Positions 9,259-19,338 of a DNA stretch of 64,000 nt are shown piece by piece. A model generated the notes under the pieces. That model did no database searches. It had not been told where the DNA came from and saw only the letters and a list, made by a program, of their open reading frames with translations. The stretch comes from Fulvivirga imtechensis AK7 (GTDB taxonomy: Bacteria; Bacteroidota; Bacteroidia; Cytophagales; Cyclobacteriaceae): contig NZ_AMZN01000002.1 of NCBI RefSeq assembly GCF_000331535.1, forward strand, positions 62,001-126,000, written 5' to 3'. Made by a program: the position numbers and the translations under genes. Within the stretch, counting starts at the first letter, position 1, and each line of letters begins with the position of its first letter.

Positions 9259-10626
9259 CTAATCTACCGCTTTCAAGAAAATCTCAACCCTTCTATTCTT
9301 GGCACGCCCCTCCGGGGTATCATTGGGGGAAACAGGAGCTTGTTCTCCTTTGGCTACGACTTCAACATCGGAGAATTTGTAACCTAAGGATACTAAATAC
9401 TCAATCACCTGCTCTGCTCTCTTTCGGGAAAGTGTTTTGTTGTAGGGTTCGGGTCCTTTATTATCGGCATGTCCGGTAAGGGTGACTTTTATATTTAGTG
9501 CCGCAGACTCTTTGAGTGTTGCTACAATGCCATTGAGCGTATTCTTGCTTTCCGTATTCAATTGGTATTCATCGAAGCCAAAGTAGACGGTGTCTGTGTG
9601 TTCAAGCAGGTCGCCAAATGCTCTGCCTTCCACTTTTTTATTTGGTTCTTTGGCGATGGTCTCGGTTTCTCTTTTTGTGCCCCCATCATCTTCTTCCTGT
9701 GCTATATCTTCTTCATTTTCTTCGGCTATCTCAGGGGCTTCTTCGGGCTTTTCTGCTTCTTCAAATGTGATCATATAAATATCACTATTGCCTGCTCTGC
9801 TACTACTGAAAAATGCTTTTTCACCACTTTGGAAATAGTACGCGTCAAAAGATTCTGAGTTTACCTGATCACCCAGGTTTACCGGAGCGGACCATTGCTG
9901 CCAGTTATCACTCAGTCGTCTGGAAACGAATATATCCGCATCGCCCAATCCTCCGTGACCATTACTGGCAAAAAAGAGGCTGTCTTTGCCCTCCGACAGG
10001 AAAGGGGATATTTCATAGCCTGAGGTGTTAATAACATCTCCCAGATGTATTGGCTTTGTCCACTGTTCATCCTTTTTTAAACTTACATAAAGGTCTTCCT
10101 CGCCTTTAGAGCCCTTGCTGTTCATCGAAATAAGTAGTATTTCTTCACTGGGGTGCATATAAAAGCCATAGAAATCGCCTTTCAATTCCAGTGAAAGATC
10201 AATTTCTTTGGGAATACTCCAAACTCCTTTATCTTTTTTAGCATATACCACACCCCTGTTCCTTCGCATAGGAGGGGAGTAGGAGTTGATCAGGTATATC
10301 TGATCGCCGGTAGCGCTAATGCCAACAACCGCATTGTTATCTGCGCTATTAAGATTCTCCAGTGTATTCTGTGCTACTGACCAGCTCCCGTTTCGCAGTA
10401 CACTAAACCAAATGTCATGGCCGGAGTACCTTCCTCCTGTGTTTTCTTCGTACCCGGTTCTGATAAAGTATAAAGTATCGCCTTTCGGTGTTAGCATCGG
10501 CTGACTCTCGTGGCCTTCGGTATTTACTCCACTGCCAAGCCGTTGAATTTCAGATATCTTAAGTTCTTGACTAAAAGCCGGTCGGATAGCTATAGAAATT
10601 AAAAGTAATATGATGATTTTTCTCAT
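9259..10626 (-). CDS. PD40-repeat OmpA-family outer-membrane protein
   Basis: A 455-residue protein with an N-terminal signal peptide (ending A-F-S-Q). Residues ~25-290 carry WD40-like PD40 beta-propeller repeats (for example S-G-H-D-I-W-F-S and D-I-F-V-S-R-R). An acidic linker (~295-335, rich in E/D) leads to a C-terminal OmpA domain (~345-453). The peptidoglycan-binding residues expected in OmpA are present as Asp388 (G-H-A-D-N-K-G) and Arg403. It should anchor to peptidoglycan from the periplasmic side. It follows the PorP/SprF gene by 18 bp and the giant adhesin further upstream, the usual Bacteroidota arrangement in which such proteins serve secretion or display of a gliding/adhesion-type T9SS substrate. 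Confidence 0.9.
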   Translation of the reverse strand: MRKIIILLLISIAIRPAFSQELKISEIQRLGSGVNTEGHESQPMLTPKGDTLYFIRTGYEENTGGRYSGHDIWFSVLRNGSWSVAQNTLENLNSADNNAVVGISATGDQIYLINSYSPPMRRNRGVVYAKKDKGVWSIPKEIDLSLELKGDFYGFYMHPSEEILLISMNSKGSKGEEDLYVSLKKDEQWTKPIHLGDVINTSGYEISPFLSEGKDSLFFASNGHGGLGDADIFVSRRLSDNWQQWSAPVNLGDQVNSESFDAYYFQSGEKAFFSSSRAGNSDIYMITFEEAEKPEEAPEIAEENEEDIAQEEDDGGTKRETETIAKEPNKKVEGRAFGDLLEHTDTVYFGFDEYQLNTESKNTLNGIVATLKESAALNIKVTLTGHADNKGPEPYNKTLSRKRAEQVIEYLVSLGYKFSDVEVVAKGEQAPVSPNDTPEGRAKNRRVEIFLKAVD

Positions 10627-10644
10627 GTCCTTCGTTTTTACGGA

Positions 10645-11631
10645 TTACCACATGGAGGTATATCTGTTGTAATTAAAAAGTTGTACTCCGAGTACTATTT
10701 CATGTGTGCCATTGTTGTAGGTGTTGAAATCACCCATTCCATATTCATAAGAATAGCTGATCTTCCACAGGTCGTTAACAACCAGTCCCAACATGCCAAT
10801 AAGTGTCTCGCTGTTCCTGTATGATATACCTACCCAATATTTTTGCTGGTATCTGGCCCTGAGGCCAGCGTCAAATAATGGATCCATTGTATTGTCGATC
10901 CTGAGGAAAGCATTGGGAAGTAGTTCCACATCCTGGCTGATGGTCAGCCTTCCTCCAAGAAGTATCTGATGCCTTACAGATTCATCTTCAATACTTGTGC
11001 CTTCGTTGCCACCTGCAAAAGTATTTATAAGAGGCGCTAGGCTATAAGAAATATAATACCGGTCTGAATTTAACGCCAGGCCACCTGAAAGGTTGAAATA
11101 GGTATTGGAGGTGCCATCCTGCAGGTACGATTGATAAGTATTGTCAATCGGATTTTTTACAGAAACATCTGATATGTCCACTTTATCATTTGCCAAACCC
11201 GCTGAAACGCCAAACGAAAGGAAGGTACGGTGGAAAACCGGCACATGAACGGCATAATTTAATTTGACATCCAACTGTTTAAAAGGCCCCACCTGGTCTG
11301 ACAGGATATACCCACCCACACCATGCCTTAGTTGCATCTTTATATCATTTGATTGAGGGGCTCCCAATCTTAATGAGCGGTATCTGTATTGATCGGCAGT
11401 GTTTCCTTTAAGAATGCCATAGCCGCTCAGGTAGTAGGTTTGCGGTCCGCCATCAAAGCCCGCCCATTGCTGTCTCATAGACAATCGCAGGTCGAGAAAA
11501 TCATTGGCACCGGTAAGCGCTGGGGCAAAAGCCGGCAGGTTTTGGAAATACTGCCCTATTAATGGCCTGGACTGGCTAAAAGAAGCCATAGATGTTGTCA
11601 TTATCAGTATTGTAAGGTATATCTTTTTCAT
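10645..11631 (-). CDS. PorP/SprF-family T9SS-associated outer-membrane beta-barrel
   Basis: A 328-residue protein with a signal peptide (ending S-F-S-Q) and family-typical opening Q-Y-F-Q-N-L-P-A-F-A-P-A-L-T-G, followed by M-R-Q-Q-W-A-G-F-D-G-G-P-Q-T, the signature of PorP/SprF (PF11751). Alternating amphipathic strands fit a small outer-membrane barrel. In Flavobacterium, SprF is needed for secretion of the adhesin SprB, a type B T9SS substrate; PorP/SprF paralogues typically sit immediately downstream of their own substrate gene. Here it follows the 2145-residue type B substrate by 20 bp, so the substrate-partner pairing is a strong inference. Confidence 0.92.
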   Translation of the reverse strand: MKKIYLTILIMTTSMASFSQSRPLIGQYFQNLPAFAPALTGANDFLDLRLSMRQQWAGFDGGPQTYYLSGYGILKGNTADQYRYRSLRLGAPQSNDIKMQLRHGVGGYILSDQVGPFKQLDVKLNYAVHVPVFHRTFLSFGVSAGLANDKVDISDVSVKNPIDNTYQSYLQDGTSNTYFNLSGGLALNSDRYYISYSLAPLINTFAGGNEGTSIEDESVRHQILLGGRLTISQDVELLPNAFLRIDNTMDPLFDAGLRARYQQKYWVGISYRNSETLIGMLGLVVNDLWKISYSYEYGMGDFNTYNNGTHEIVLGVQLFNYNRYTSMW

Positions 11632-11651
11632 TTCTTTATCTTCCTTTCTGC

Positions 11652-14600
11652 CTATTTTAAGATCATTACGGTTCCCTTGAAAGTGCGCCCTGCACTGTCA
11701 TTTAATTTGATGACATAAAAGTATGTGTCTACAGGTAGTCCCCTGCCATTAAAAGTACCATCCCAGGGTTTTTCATATCCAATAGATTTGAATATTTCCT
11801 GTCCGTTGCGGTTGTAAATGCGTACTTCAATATTGGGGTGGCCCGAGATATTATCAATTTCCCAGGTATCATTCGCACCATCACCATCAGGAGTGAACCC
11901 GGTGTAGATAATGGGTTCAAGTTCAGTATCCGGTAGCAGGGTGAGTGTAAATGATTTTTCCACGAAAGCTTCGCGGTTATCGGTCGACCTTACCCGAATA
12001 GAAAATTGCTGTTGAACATCAACATTGAATTTAGCTGCTGCTACTAATTTATTCTCTTCAATATCAAAGCTACTGTTGTCATCATCGCCAGTGCCCTCCA
12101 CTAAAGTGTAGGTGAAGGTGTCGCCCACATCCACATCAGTGGTTGAGAAGGTGCCGACTACCTCTCCTAAGCCCAGTGTCTCTATTAGAGATGTATTGCT
12201 AAGGGCAATATCCGTAGGGGCAGTATTTACCACTACTACTGATACATTGAAGCTGGTAGTGGCTTGTTTATCCCCATCAGTAACGGTGATAGTTATAAGA
12301 GCGGTGCCCGTAGCATCGGCAGCCGGTTGAACCTGGATAGTCCGGTTGCCATCGCTGCCAGCCAGGGTAATACCGGAAACGGGAATGAGAGATGTATTAT
12401 CTGATGTTGCCGATACCTCAAGGTCACCTGTGGCATTGTCAATATCGCTTATTGTAAAGCTGAGCACATCACTTGTGGTATTAACCTCAATCTCAATATC
12501 AGCAAGTTCAGTGATAGCAGGTGCATCATTAACAGCATTGATCGTAATGGTCACCGTGGCCACAGCCGATGTGTTAGAGCCATCATTGGCGCGATAGGTA
12601 AAGCTGTCGCTGCCATTAAAGTCTGCTTCAGGGGTATAGGTAAAAGAACCGTCCGCATTCAATGCTAAAGTGCCATTAGATGGTCCTGACTCCAGAATAG
12701 CGGTGAGTGATGTAGCCTCTGTATCTGTATCATTGGACAAAACACCCGGTGCGGATATGTTGAGAGGTACATCCTCATCAGTTGAATAGGAATCATCAGC
12801 GGCTATAGGCGCATCGTCATCCACCGGGTTAATGGTAATACTGAAGGTCTGTCCGGTCAGGTTATTTCCGCTACCATCCTGCACATCGAAATCGAAGCTG
12901 TCAGAAGTGGTGTTGCTATGGTCGTGGGTGTAAATAACCTGATTGGCATTAAGCTGAGCCTGAGTAAAGCTGGTAATAGCTACTCCCGGACCTGAAGTCA
13001 ACTCCAGTTGACCATTAACCGGAGAGGTTGTAACAACATAAGTCAAATCATCATTGTTTGTATCTTCATCATCAGCCTGTAGTTCACCACTGCCGATGGT
13101 CTCTGTAGCCCCTTCATCAAGTGTAATACCGGTATTGGTGGTGATAGTCGGAGCAGTGTCATCTACAGGTGTAATGGTGATGTTAAAATTCTGCCCTGTC
13201 AGATCGTTGCCACTTCCATCCTGCACATCGAAGGTAAAACTGTCTGATATGCTATTGCTGCCATCATGAATGTAAACCACCAGGTTAGCATTTAATTGTG
13301 CCTGGGTAAAACTGTTGATAGCGACTCCTGATCCTGAAGTTAGTTCTATCTGCCCGTTTGCCGGGGCAGCAGTGATAACATAGGTCAGGGCATCATTGTT
13401 TGTATCCGTATCGTTGGCTTGTAGTTCGCCACTATCAATGATTTCGCTGGCTCCTTCAATTAGTGTTATTCCAGTGTTTATAGTCACTGTAGGTACATCA
13501 TCATCCACAGGATTGATCGTAATGTTAAATGTTTGCCCTGTGAGGTCGTTGCCACTGCCATCCTGCACATCAAAGGTAAAGCTGTCTGAAGTGGTATTGG
13601 AGTCATCGTGGACATAAACCACCTGATTGGCATTCAACTGTGCCTGTGTGAAATTGGTGATAGCTACTCCCGGACCGGTGGTCAGCTCCAATTGTCCGTT
13701 AGCAGGGGTTGTTGTAATGTCATAAACCAGTATGTTGTCGTCAGTATCCGGGTCGCTGGCCTGTAGTTCACCGCTGTCAATGGTTTCCGTAGCCCCTTCA
13801 TCGAGTGTGATGCCGGTGTTGGCGGTGATCACAGGCGCGTCATCATCGATAGGGTTGATGGTGATACTAAATGTTTGCCCTGTGAGGTTATTTCCGCTAC
13901 CGTCCTGCACATCGAAGGTGAAGCTGTCGGAGATACTGTTGCCGCCATCATGAACGTAAACTACGAGATTGGCATTGAGCTGCGCCTGAGTAAAGCTGTT
14001 AATTGCCACTCCAGGTCCTGATGTTAGTTCTATCTGCCCGTTAGCCGGGGCTGCTGTGATGGCAAAGATCAGGGCATCATTGTTCGTATCCGTATCGTTG
14101 GCCTGTAATTCTCCACTGTCGATGGTTTCTGTAGCCCCTTCACTTAATGTTATTCCATTGTTGATAGTCACTGTAGGCACATCATCATCCACAGGATTGA
14201 TCGTAATGTTAAATGTTTGACCTGTGAGGTTGTTGCCACTGCCGTCCTGCACATCAAAGGTAAAGCTGTCTGAAGTGGTATTGGAGTCATCGTGGACATA
14301 AACCACCTGATTGGCATTCAACTGTGCCTGCGTGAAATTGGTGATGGCTACTCCCGGACCGGTGGTCAGCTCCAGTTGCCCGTTAGCCGGAATTGTTGTA
14401 ATGTCATAAACCAGTGTGTTGTCATCGGTATCCGGGTCGCTGGCCTGCAGCTCACCACTGTCAATGGTTTCCGTAGCTCCTTCATCGAGTGTGATGCCGG
14501 TGTTGGCGGTGATCACAGGCGCGTCATCATCGATAGGGTTGATGGTGATGCTGAAGGTTTGCCCTGTCAGGTTATTTCCGCTACCGTCCTGCACATCGAA

Positions 14601-17600
14601 GGTGAAGCTGTCGGAGGTACTGTTGCCGCCATCATGGATGTAGATCACCTGATTAGCATTCAACTGTGCCTGCGTAAAATTGGTGATAGCAACTCCCGGA
14701 CCAGTGGTCAACTCCAGTTGTCCGTTGGCAGGTGCCGCGGTGACTGCATAAACAAGGGTGTTGTTATCAGTATCAGGGTCATTAGCCTGTAGCTTGCCAC
14801 TGTCAATAGTTTCTGTGGCTCCTTCGTTGAGGGTGATGCCGGTGTTGACTGTTATAACCGGAGCATCATCATCGACAGGATTGATGGTGATGCTGAATGT
14901 CTGACCCGTCAGATTGTTGCCACTACCATCCTGTACATCAAAAGTAAAGCTATCTGAAGTAGTGTTGGAATCATCATGAATGTAGACCACCTGATTTGCA
15001 TTCAACTGTGCCTGTGTGAAATTGGTGATCGCTACTCCTGGACCGGTAGTCAGCTCCAGTTGCCCGTTAGCCGGAATTGTTGTAATGTCATAGACCAGTG
15101 TGTTGTCATCGGTATCCGGGTCGCTGGCCTGCAGTTCACCGCTGTCAATGGTTTCCGTAGCTCCTTCGTTGAGTGTGATGCCGGTGTTGGCGGTGATCAC
15201 AGGCGCGTCATCATCGATAGGGTTGATGGTAATACTGAAGGTTTGCCCTGTGAGGTTGTTGCCGCTACCGTCTTGCACATCGAAGGTGAAGCTGTCGGAG
15301 GTGCTGTTGCCGTCATCATGGATGTAGATCACCTGATTTGCATTCAACTGTGCCTGTGTGAAATTGGTGATAGCAACTCCCGGGCCAGTGGTTAACTCCA
15401 GTTGTCCGTTGGCAGGTGCTGCTGTGACGGCATAAACCAATGTGTTGTTATCCGTGTCCGGGTCGTTGGCCTGCAACTCACCACTGTCAATGGTTTCTGT
15501 AGCGCCTTCGTCAAGCGTGATGCCGGTGTTAACGGTGATCACTGGCGTGTCATCGTCAATAGGGTTGATAGTAATGCTGAAGGTCTGTCCTGTCAGGTTA
15601 TTGCCACTGCCGTCCTGTACATCGAAAGTGAAACTGTCTGAAGTGGTATTGGAGTCATCGTGGACATAAACCACCTGGTTATTTACTACCTGTGTCTGTG
15701 TGAAGCTGCTGACGGGTACCCCCGGGTTAGTGGTCAGCTCTATCTGTCCGTTGGCAGGCCCTGCGGTGATCGCAAAAACCAATGTGTTATTGTCAGTATC
15801 AGTATCATTGGCTCGTAACTCACCGCTATCGATGATTTCCGTATCACCCTCATTGAGGGTTATACCCGTATTGTTGATGAGGGTAGGAGTGTCGTCATCC
15901 ACAGGGATGATGGTGATGCTAAAGGTCTGCCCGGTGAGGTTATTGCCACTACCGTCCTGCACATCGAAGGTGAAGCTGTCGGAGGTGGTATTTGAGCCAT
16001 TGTGTATATAAATGACCTGGTTGGCGTTGAGTTGTGCTTGTGTAAAGCTGGTAATAACGCCAGGGCCTGTAGTCAATTCCAGTTGTCCGTTCGAAGGGCT
16101 GGATGTGACGGAGTAAACAAGATTATCGTTGTTGGTGTCAGGATCATCTGCCTGCAATTCACTGCTGTTGATGGTTTCCGTGTCGCCTTCGTTGAGCGTG
16201 ATGCCTGTGTTGGTAATGATTGATGGTGCAGTATCGTCAATAGGGTTGATGGTAATGCTAAAAATTTGGCCTACAAGATTATTACCACTGCCATCCTGCA
16301 CATCGAAAGTAAAGCTATCGGAAGTGCTGTTTCCATCATCATGGACATACACCACCTGATTGGCATTAAGTTGTGCCTGTGTAAAGCTGGTGACAGGCAC
16401 TCCGGGTCCGGTGGTCAGTTCCAACTGTCCGTTTGATGGCCCTGCCGTGATAGCGTACACTAAATTGTCGTTGTTGGTGTCTGTATCGTTAGCCTGCAGT
16501 TCGGTGTTGTTGATGGTTTCCGTGGCGCCTTCATTTAGTGTAATGCCTGTATTTGTAACGATAGTAGGAGCTACATCATCAACATCATTGATATTGATGG
16601 TTACATTTTCAGCGCTGCTGGTATTGGTGCCGTCACTTACCGTTACCTGTATGATCAGGCTGGTATTCGCCTCGTAGTTCAGGTCTCCGGGGTCATTAAC
16701 CGTGATCTGCCCGGTACTGCTATTGATGGAGAAGGCATTATTCCCATCTCCATCCGGGTTGGCGTTGGTCGTGATAGTCCAGTTTTGGAAAGTAGTGCCG
16801 GCATCTGAATCCGTAGCTGCTACGGTGCCTACCACGGTGCTGGCAGCACTGTTTTCATTTACAGAGAAAGACTGGCCCGGGGTCACTACTGGTGTTTCGT
16901 CATCGTCATTTATAGTGTAGGTAACTTGTTGGAAACCACCTGATTCTGTGCCGTTGGTTACAGAGGTAATGTCGACTATTATAGTTTCATCAGATTCGTC
17001 CAGGTTGTCGTCTATTATATTGATAGGAATATTGTCGCTGATATCCCCTGCAGCTATTATAAGCGAAGAGGAAGCCGTATAGTCCACTCCCTGTGTAGCT
17101 GTACCTGAGAAACTGAAATTGATCGTTGTTGCCAAACCCGATACGGCAGACAACTCACAGACGATATCGATGGTGCCATCTCCCTCACTTGCTGACGTTA
17201 CGGAGGGGTTGAATGTCACGGTAGGAGCGGGGTCATCATTATTAATGGTACACTGGCCTTGGCTGTCCGCAATATTGGCGTTGACCGGATTGGTGAGGTT
17301 AACATAAAACACCTCATTATTCTCATAAAGTGCATCCTCAAGGATGGGCACATCAATAGTTTTGGACGTTTCTCCTGCAAGGAAGGTGAGGGTGCCACTG
17401 GTTGCCGTGTAGTCGCTGCCACTGGTGGCCGTGCCATTAGCGGTGGCATAGTCAACAGTGACCGTACTGCTGCTGGAGGCAGATAATGATACTGTAAAGC
17501 TGGCGGTGGTGTTGTTTTCGGTTAAAGCTATGTCGTTGATGCTGAGGTCGGGGGTGGAAGCGGGGATTTGGCCGGAGAAGTTATCCATAAGTACAGCTTC

Positions 17601-18089
17601 GAAAGAGCCGGTTGTAATTTCAATAAGGTCGATTTCTATATCGGAAAAGTTGAGTGTACCAGTACTTCCTGCCGCCATCACTTGAGATCCAACAGTACTA
17701 CCTCCTAATTTACCTGTGACAGTGACATTATGCTCAGGAGCAAATCCTCCTCTGTTGTCAATTTCAATGCTTGATAAAATGAAGTTTTGATTGTCCGATC
17801 GGTTGACAGTAACAGTTTCAATGATAGCATCGTCTTGAGGGAAAAAGGTAAGAATGTTTATATTGCCATCAGTTGAATTATACTGAAAATCGCCCGGTTC
17901 TCCACTTGCATACTCAAAGTCAAATTGGACACCATTTATAGTTCTGCTAAAAGATGTACAATTGCTTCCTCCACATGGGAGAGGGGCTGTATCGAAAGTC
18001 TCTGTGAAAGATTGTCCAAATACCTCGAAAGAAAATAGGACTATTAAGAGCAAAGTAAGTTTCAGGTTCTTCATATAAAAGTTTTTCAT
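11652..18089 (-). CDS. Giant repeat adhesin with type B T9SS sorting domain
   Basis: A 2145-residue surface protein with a signal peptide (an alternative start M6 at 18074 is equally possible). Order: an N-terminal domain (~25-175); two Calx-beta domains (~178-290 and ~292-398, with D-Y-T-A-T-S-G-T-L-T-F); one cadherin domain (~400-500); eleven tandem ~114-residue cadherin-3/CSPG-type repeats (~503-1756), each with N-x-G-I-T-L-x-E-G, D-T-D-T-(N/D)-N and S-D-S-F-T-F-D-V-Q-D-G-S-G-N; a cadherin-like tandem-repeat domain (~1757-1850); two further Ig/cadherin-like domains (~1851-2050); and a gliding-associated C-terminal domain (~2055-2145, with F-T-P-D-G-D-G-A-N-D-T-W and W-D-G-T-F-N-G-R-G). The many Asp residues suggest Ca2+-stiffened filaments. 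It probably mediates adhesion or gliding. Confidence 0.93.
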   Translation of the reverse strand: MKNFYMKNLKLTLLLIVLFSFEVFGQSFTETFDTAPLPCGGSNCTSFSRTINGVQFDFEYASGEPGDFQYNSTDGNINILTFFPQDDAIIETVTVNRSDNQNFILSSIEIDNRGGFAPEHNVTVTGKLGGSTVGSQVMAAGSTGTLNFSDIEIDLIEITTGSFEAVLMDNFSGQIPASTPDLSINDIALTENNTTASFTVSLSASSSSTVTVDYATANGTATSGSDYTATSGTLTFLAGETSKTIDVPILEDALYENNEVFYVNLTNPVNANIADSQGQCTINNDDPAPTVTFNPSVTSASEGDGTIDIVCELSAVSGLATTINFSFSGTATQGVDYTASSSLIIAAGDISDNIPINIIDDNLDESDETIIVDITSVTNGTESGGFQQVTYTINDDDETPVVTPGQSFSVNENSAASTVVGTVAATDSDAGTTFQNWTITTNANPDGDGNNAFSINSSTGQITVNDPGDLNYEANTSLIIQVTVSDGTNTSSAENVTININDVDDVAPTIVTNTGITLNEGATETINNTELQANDTDTNNDNLVYAITAGPSNGQLELTTGPGVPVTSFTQAQLNANQVVYVHDDGNSTSDSFTFDVQDGSGNNLVGQIFSITINPIDDTAPSIITNTGITLNEGDTETINSSELQADDPDTNNDNLVYSVTSSPSNGQLELTTGPGVITSFTQAQLNANQVIYIHNGSNTTSDSFTFDVQDGSGNNLTGQTFSITIIPVDDDTPTLINNTGITLNEGDTEIIDSGELRANDTDTDNNTLVFAITAGPANGQIELTTNPGVPVSSFTQTQVVNNQVVYVHDDSNTTSDSFTFDVQDGSGNNLTGQTFSITINPIDDDTPVITVNTGITLDEGATETIDSGELQANDPDTDNNTLVYAVTAAPANGQLELTTGPGVAITNFTQAQLNANQVIYIHDDGNSTSDSFTFDVQDGSGNNLTGQTFSITINPIDDDAPVITANTGITLNEGATETIDSGELQASDPDTDDNTLVYDITTIPANGQLELTTGPGVAITNFTQAQLNANQVVYIHDDSNTTSDSFTFDVQDGSGNNLTGQTFSITINPVDDDAPVITVNTGITLNEGATETIDSGKLQANDPDTDNNTLVYAVTAAPANGQLELTTGPGVAITNFTQAQLNANQVIYIHDGGNSTSDSFTFDVQDGSGNNLTGQTFSITINPIDDDAPVITANTGITLDEGATETIDSGELQASDPDTDDNTLVYDITTIPANGQLELTTGPGVAITNFTQAQLNANQVVYVHDDSNTTSDSFTFDVQDGSGNNLTGQTFNITINPVDDDVPTVTINNGITLSEGATETIDSGELQANDTDTNNDALIFAITAAPANGQIELTSGPGVAINSFTQAQLNANLVVYVHDGGNSISDSFTFDVQDGSGNNLTGQTFSITINPIDDDAPVITANTGITLDEGATETIDSGELQASDPDTDDNILVYDITTTPANGQLELTTGPGVAITNFTQAQLNANQVVYVHDDSNTTSDSFTFDVQDGSGNDLTGQTFNITINPVDDDVPTVTINTGITLIEGASEIIDSGELQANDTDTNNDALTYVITAAPANGQIELTSGSGVAINSFTQAQLNANLVVYIHDGSNSISDSFTFDVQDGSGNDLTGQNFNITITPVDDTAPTITTNTGITLDEGATETIGSGELQADDEDTNNDDLTYVVTTSPVNGQLELTSGPGVAITSFTQAQLNANQVIYTHDHSNTTSDSFDFDVQDGSGNNLTGQTFSITINPVDDDAPIAADDSYSTDEDVPLNISAPGVLSNDTDTEATSLTAILESGPSNGTLALNADGSFTYTPEADFNGSDSFTYRANDGSNTSAVATVTITINAVNDAPAITELADIEIEVNTTSDVLSFTISDIDNATGDLEVSATSDNTSLIPVSGITLAGSDGNRTIQVQPAADATGTALITITVTDGDKQATTSFNVSVVVVNTAPTDIALSNTSLIETLGLGEVVGTFSTTDVDVGDTFTYTLVEGTGDDDNSSFDIEENKLVAAAKFNVDVQQQFSIRVRSTDNREAFVEKSFTLTLLPDTELEPIIYTGFTPDGDGANDTWEIDNISGHPNIEVRIYNRNGQEIFKSIGYEKPWDGTFNGRGLPVDTYFYVIKLNDSAGRTFKGTVMILK
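12823..16582. repeat. Intragenic tandem array of eleven ~342-bp repeats with a dimeric super-period
   Basis: The adhesin gene contains eleven successive copies of a 342-bp (114-codon) unit. Copies are very similar at DNA level. From the fourth to the tenth copy two variants alternate, giving a 684-bp period visible in equivalent positions near 13732, 14416 and 15100. This indicates amplification by two-unit duplication and makes copy number prone to recombination and assembly error. Confidence 0.9.
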
Positions 18090-18105
18090 AAAGCCAATTG
18101 CCTAA

Positions 18106-19248
18106 CTAAATACACAAATAAGGGTTTTGCCACCCGGAAATACCGTTTTCAGCTACCAGCGCCATTTGGGCGTCTTCCCTGTTGACACTTTGCAACGTTG
18201 AGATCACTTTGTTCACCGGGCTTTTTTCTTCCGTATATGGCTTCCGGAAGTAAACCCCGACCTCATCACTGGCCGAAGTATTTCCCAATACAACCATTCC
18301 TCTCGGACCCCTGATCCTGGTGTCAGTAAGTGTCTTTTCCAGGGCAATGCTTTCGGCTTCCGCTGTGCTCAATGCATGAATTATAGCCAGACCTGATTCG
18401 TAACCCAGCACGCTAAAGACAGATGGTTTTCTGATGTAAGATTTTTCATAAACATCTATGAAAGCTTCGTTTTCCATGCTTTTCAGTGTGTATGACCATG
18501 AAATGCTGTTGGGAATATTGTTTACCAAATCTTCAATATCCGAGGTTAGCCCGTCCTCTACCAGGAAAGGACAAGCCGTTAACGGGATCTTACCCAGAAA
18601 ACCGGCTTCCTTATATCTTTTGATGAAATCCTTACCATCTACACCACATAAAACAGCATGTACATGTGCCGGTTTTTGCTGTTCAATAAGCTGAATTAGC
18701 GCACTGGTATCCACCTGGTTTGGCACGAGCGGTAGCATATTGATCTGCGCGGTGGATGCTCCCCCTGCTAAAGTTCCGATACGAAAGGCTTCGTGCAGGT
18801 GGTAACCGCCATCATAAATAGAGAAGCAGATAGCAGGCGTACCTCCGTATTGTTCCTGCGCCCACTTGCCCATAGCCCATTGGCTCCTCCAGAGGTGCAG
18901 GCTGTTATGGAATAAGTAAGGGGAATCAATTCTTTTTGAAGGAACGTATTCGCCTACGTTATTAAATATAAAAGGGATACGTTTAGCATTAATGGTATCC
19001 AGCAGCTCCCTGATGGCAAGTGAGGAAACGATACCTGTTAGAATATCAACATCATGATAGCTACACAGTTTATTGATGGCATCGCTCACGTTTTGTATCT
19101 GCCCCTGGTTGATAAGTTCGGGAATGATCTCGATTTCCAGGCCGGAGTCATTCGCCAGCCCCAACTCCACGCCATTCTTAAAATCTTTGGACATGGAAGG
19201 CATTACACCGGAAACCGGTAATAAACATCCAATCTTTACTTGTCGCAT
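18106..19248 (-). CDS. Type 1 periplasmic-binding-protein fold, no signal peptide (Peripla_BP_6-like)
   Basis: A 380-residue protein (start ATG 19248, opening M-R-Q-V-K-I-G-C-L-L-P-V-S-G; an in-frame ATG at 19290 would only add a short, non-signal extension). The fold is that of branched-chain amino-acid/amide binding proteins: ligand-loop start P-V-S-G, L-T-G-I-V-S-S-L-A near residue 85, then F-N-N-V-G-E-Y and a second lobe with G-Y-E-S-G-L-A. Unlike ABC transporter receptors it has neither signal peptide nor lipobox, so it may act in the cytoplasm like the amide sensor AmiC. No permease or ATPase gene is nearby. The next gene upstream, same strand, is a tail-collar protein. Ligand unknown. 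Confidence 0.75.
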   Translation of the reverse strand: MRQVKIGCLLPVSGVMPSMSKDFKNGVELGLANDSGLEIEIIPELINQGQIQNVSDAINKLCSYHDVDILTGIVSSLAIRELLDTINAKRIPFIFNNVGEYVPSKRIDSPYLFHNSLHLWRSQWAMGKWAQEQYGGTPAICFSIYDGGYHLHEAFRIGTLAGGASTAQINMLPLVPNQVDTSALIQLIEQQKPAHVHAVLCGVDGKDFIKRYKEAGFLGKIPLTACPFLVEDGLTSDIEDLVNNIPNSISWSYTLKSMENEAFIDVYEKSYIRKPSVFSVLGYESGLAIIHALSTAEAESIALEKTLTDTRIRGPRGMVVLGNTSASDEVGVYFRKPYTEEKSPVNKVISTLQSVNREDAQMALVAENGISGWQNPYLCI

Positions 19249-19338
19249 TCTTATAGTTTTAAAAATAAAGCAGGCCGGAAACCCGGCCAAGCTTTGTTTG
19301 ATGAAAGTGTAGAAAAAATATGATCTTGCTCCTCCCGA

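Noticed and set aside
9004-9387. A 127-codon plus-strand open frame
   Set aside because: It reads through degenerate repeats and then antisense to the OmpA domain; no signal, motif or upstream context.
12112-17685. Many long open frames on the strand opposite the adhesin repeats, recurring at 342- and 684-bp intervals
   Set aside because: They are antisense shadows of the repeat array; the recurrence simply mirrors the repeat period, and the products are low-complexity with no signals.
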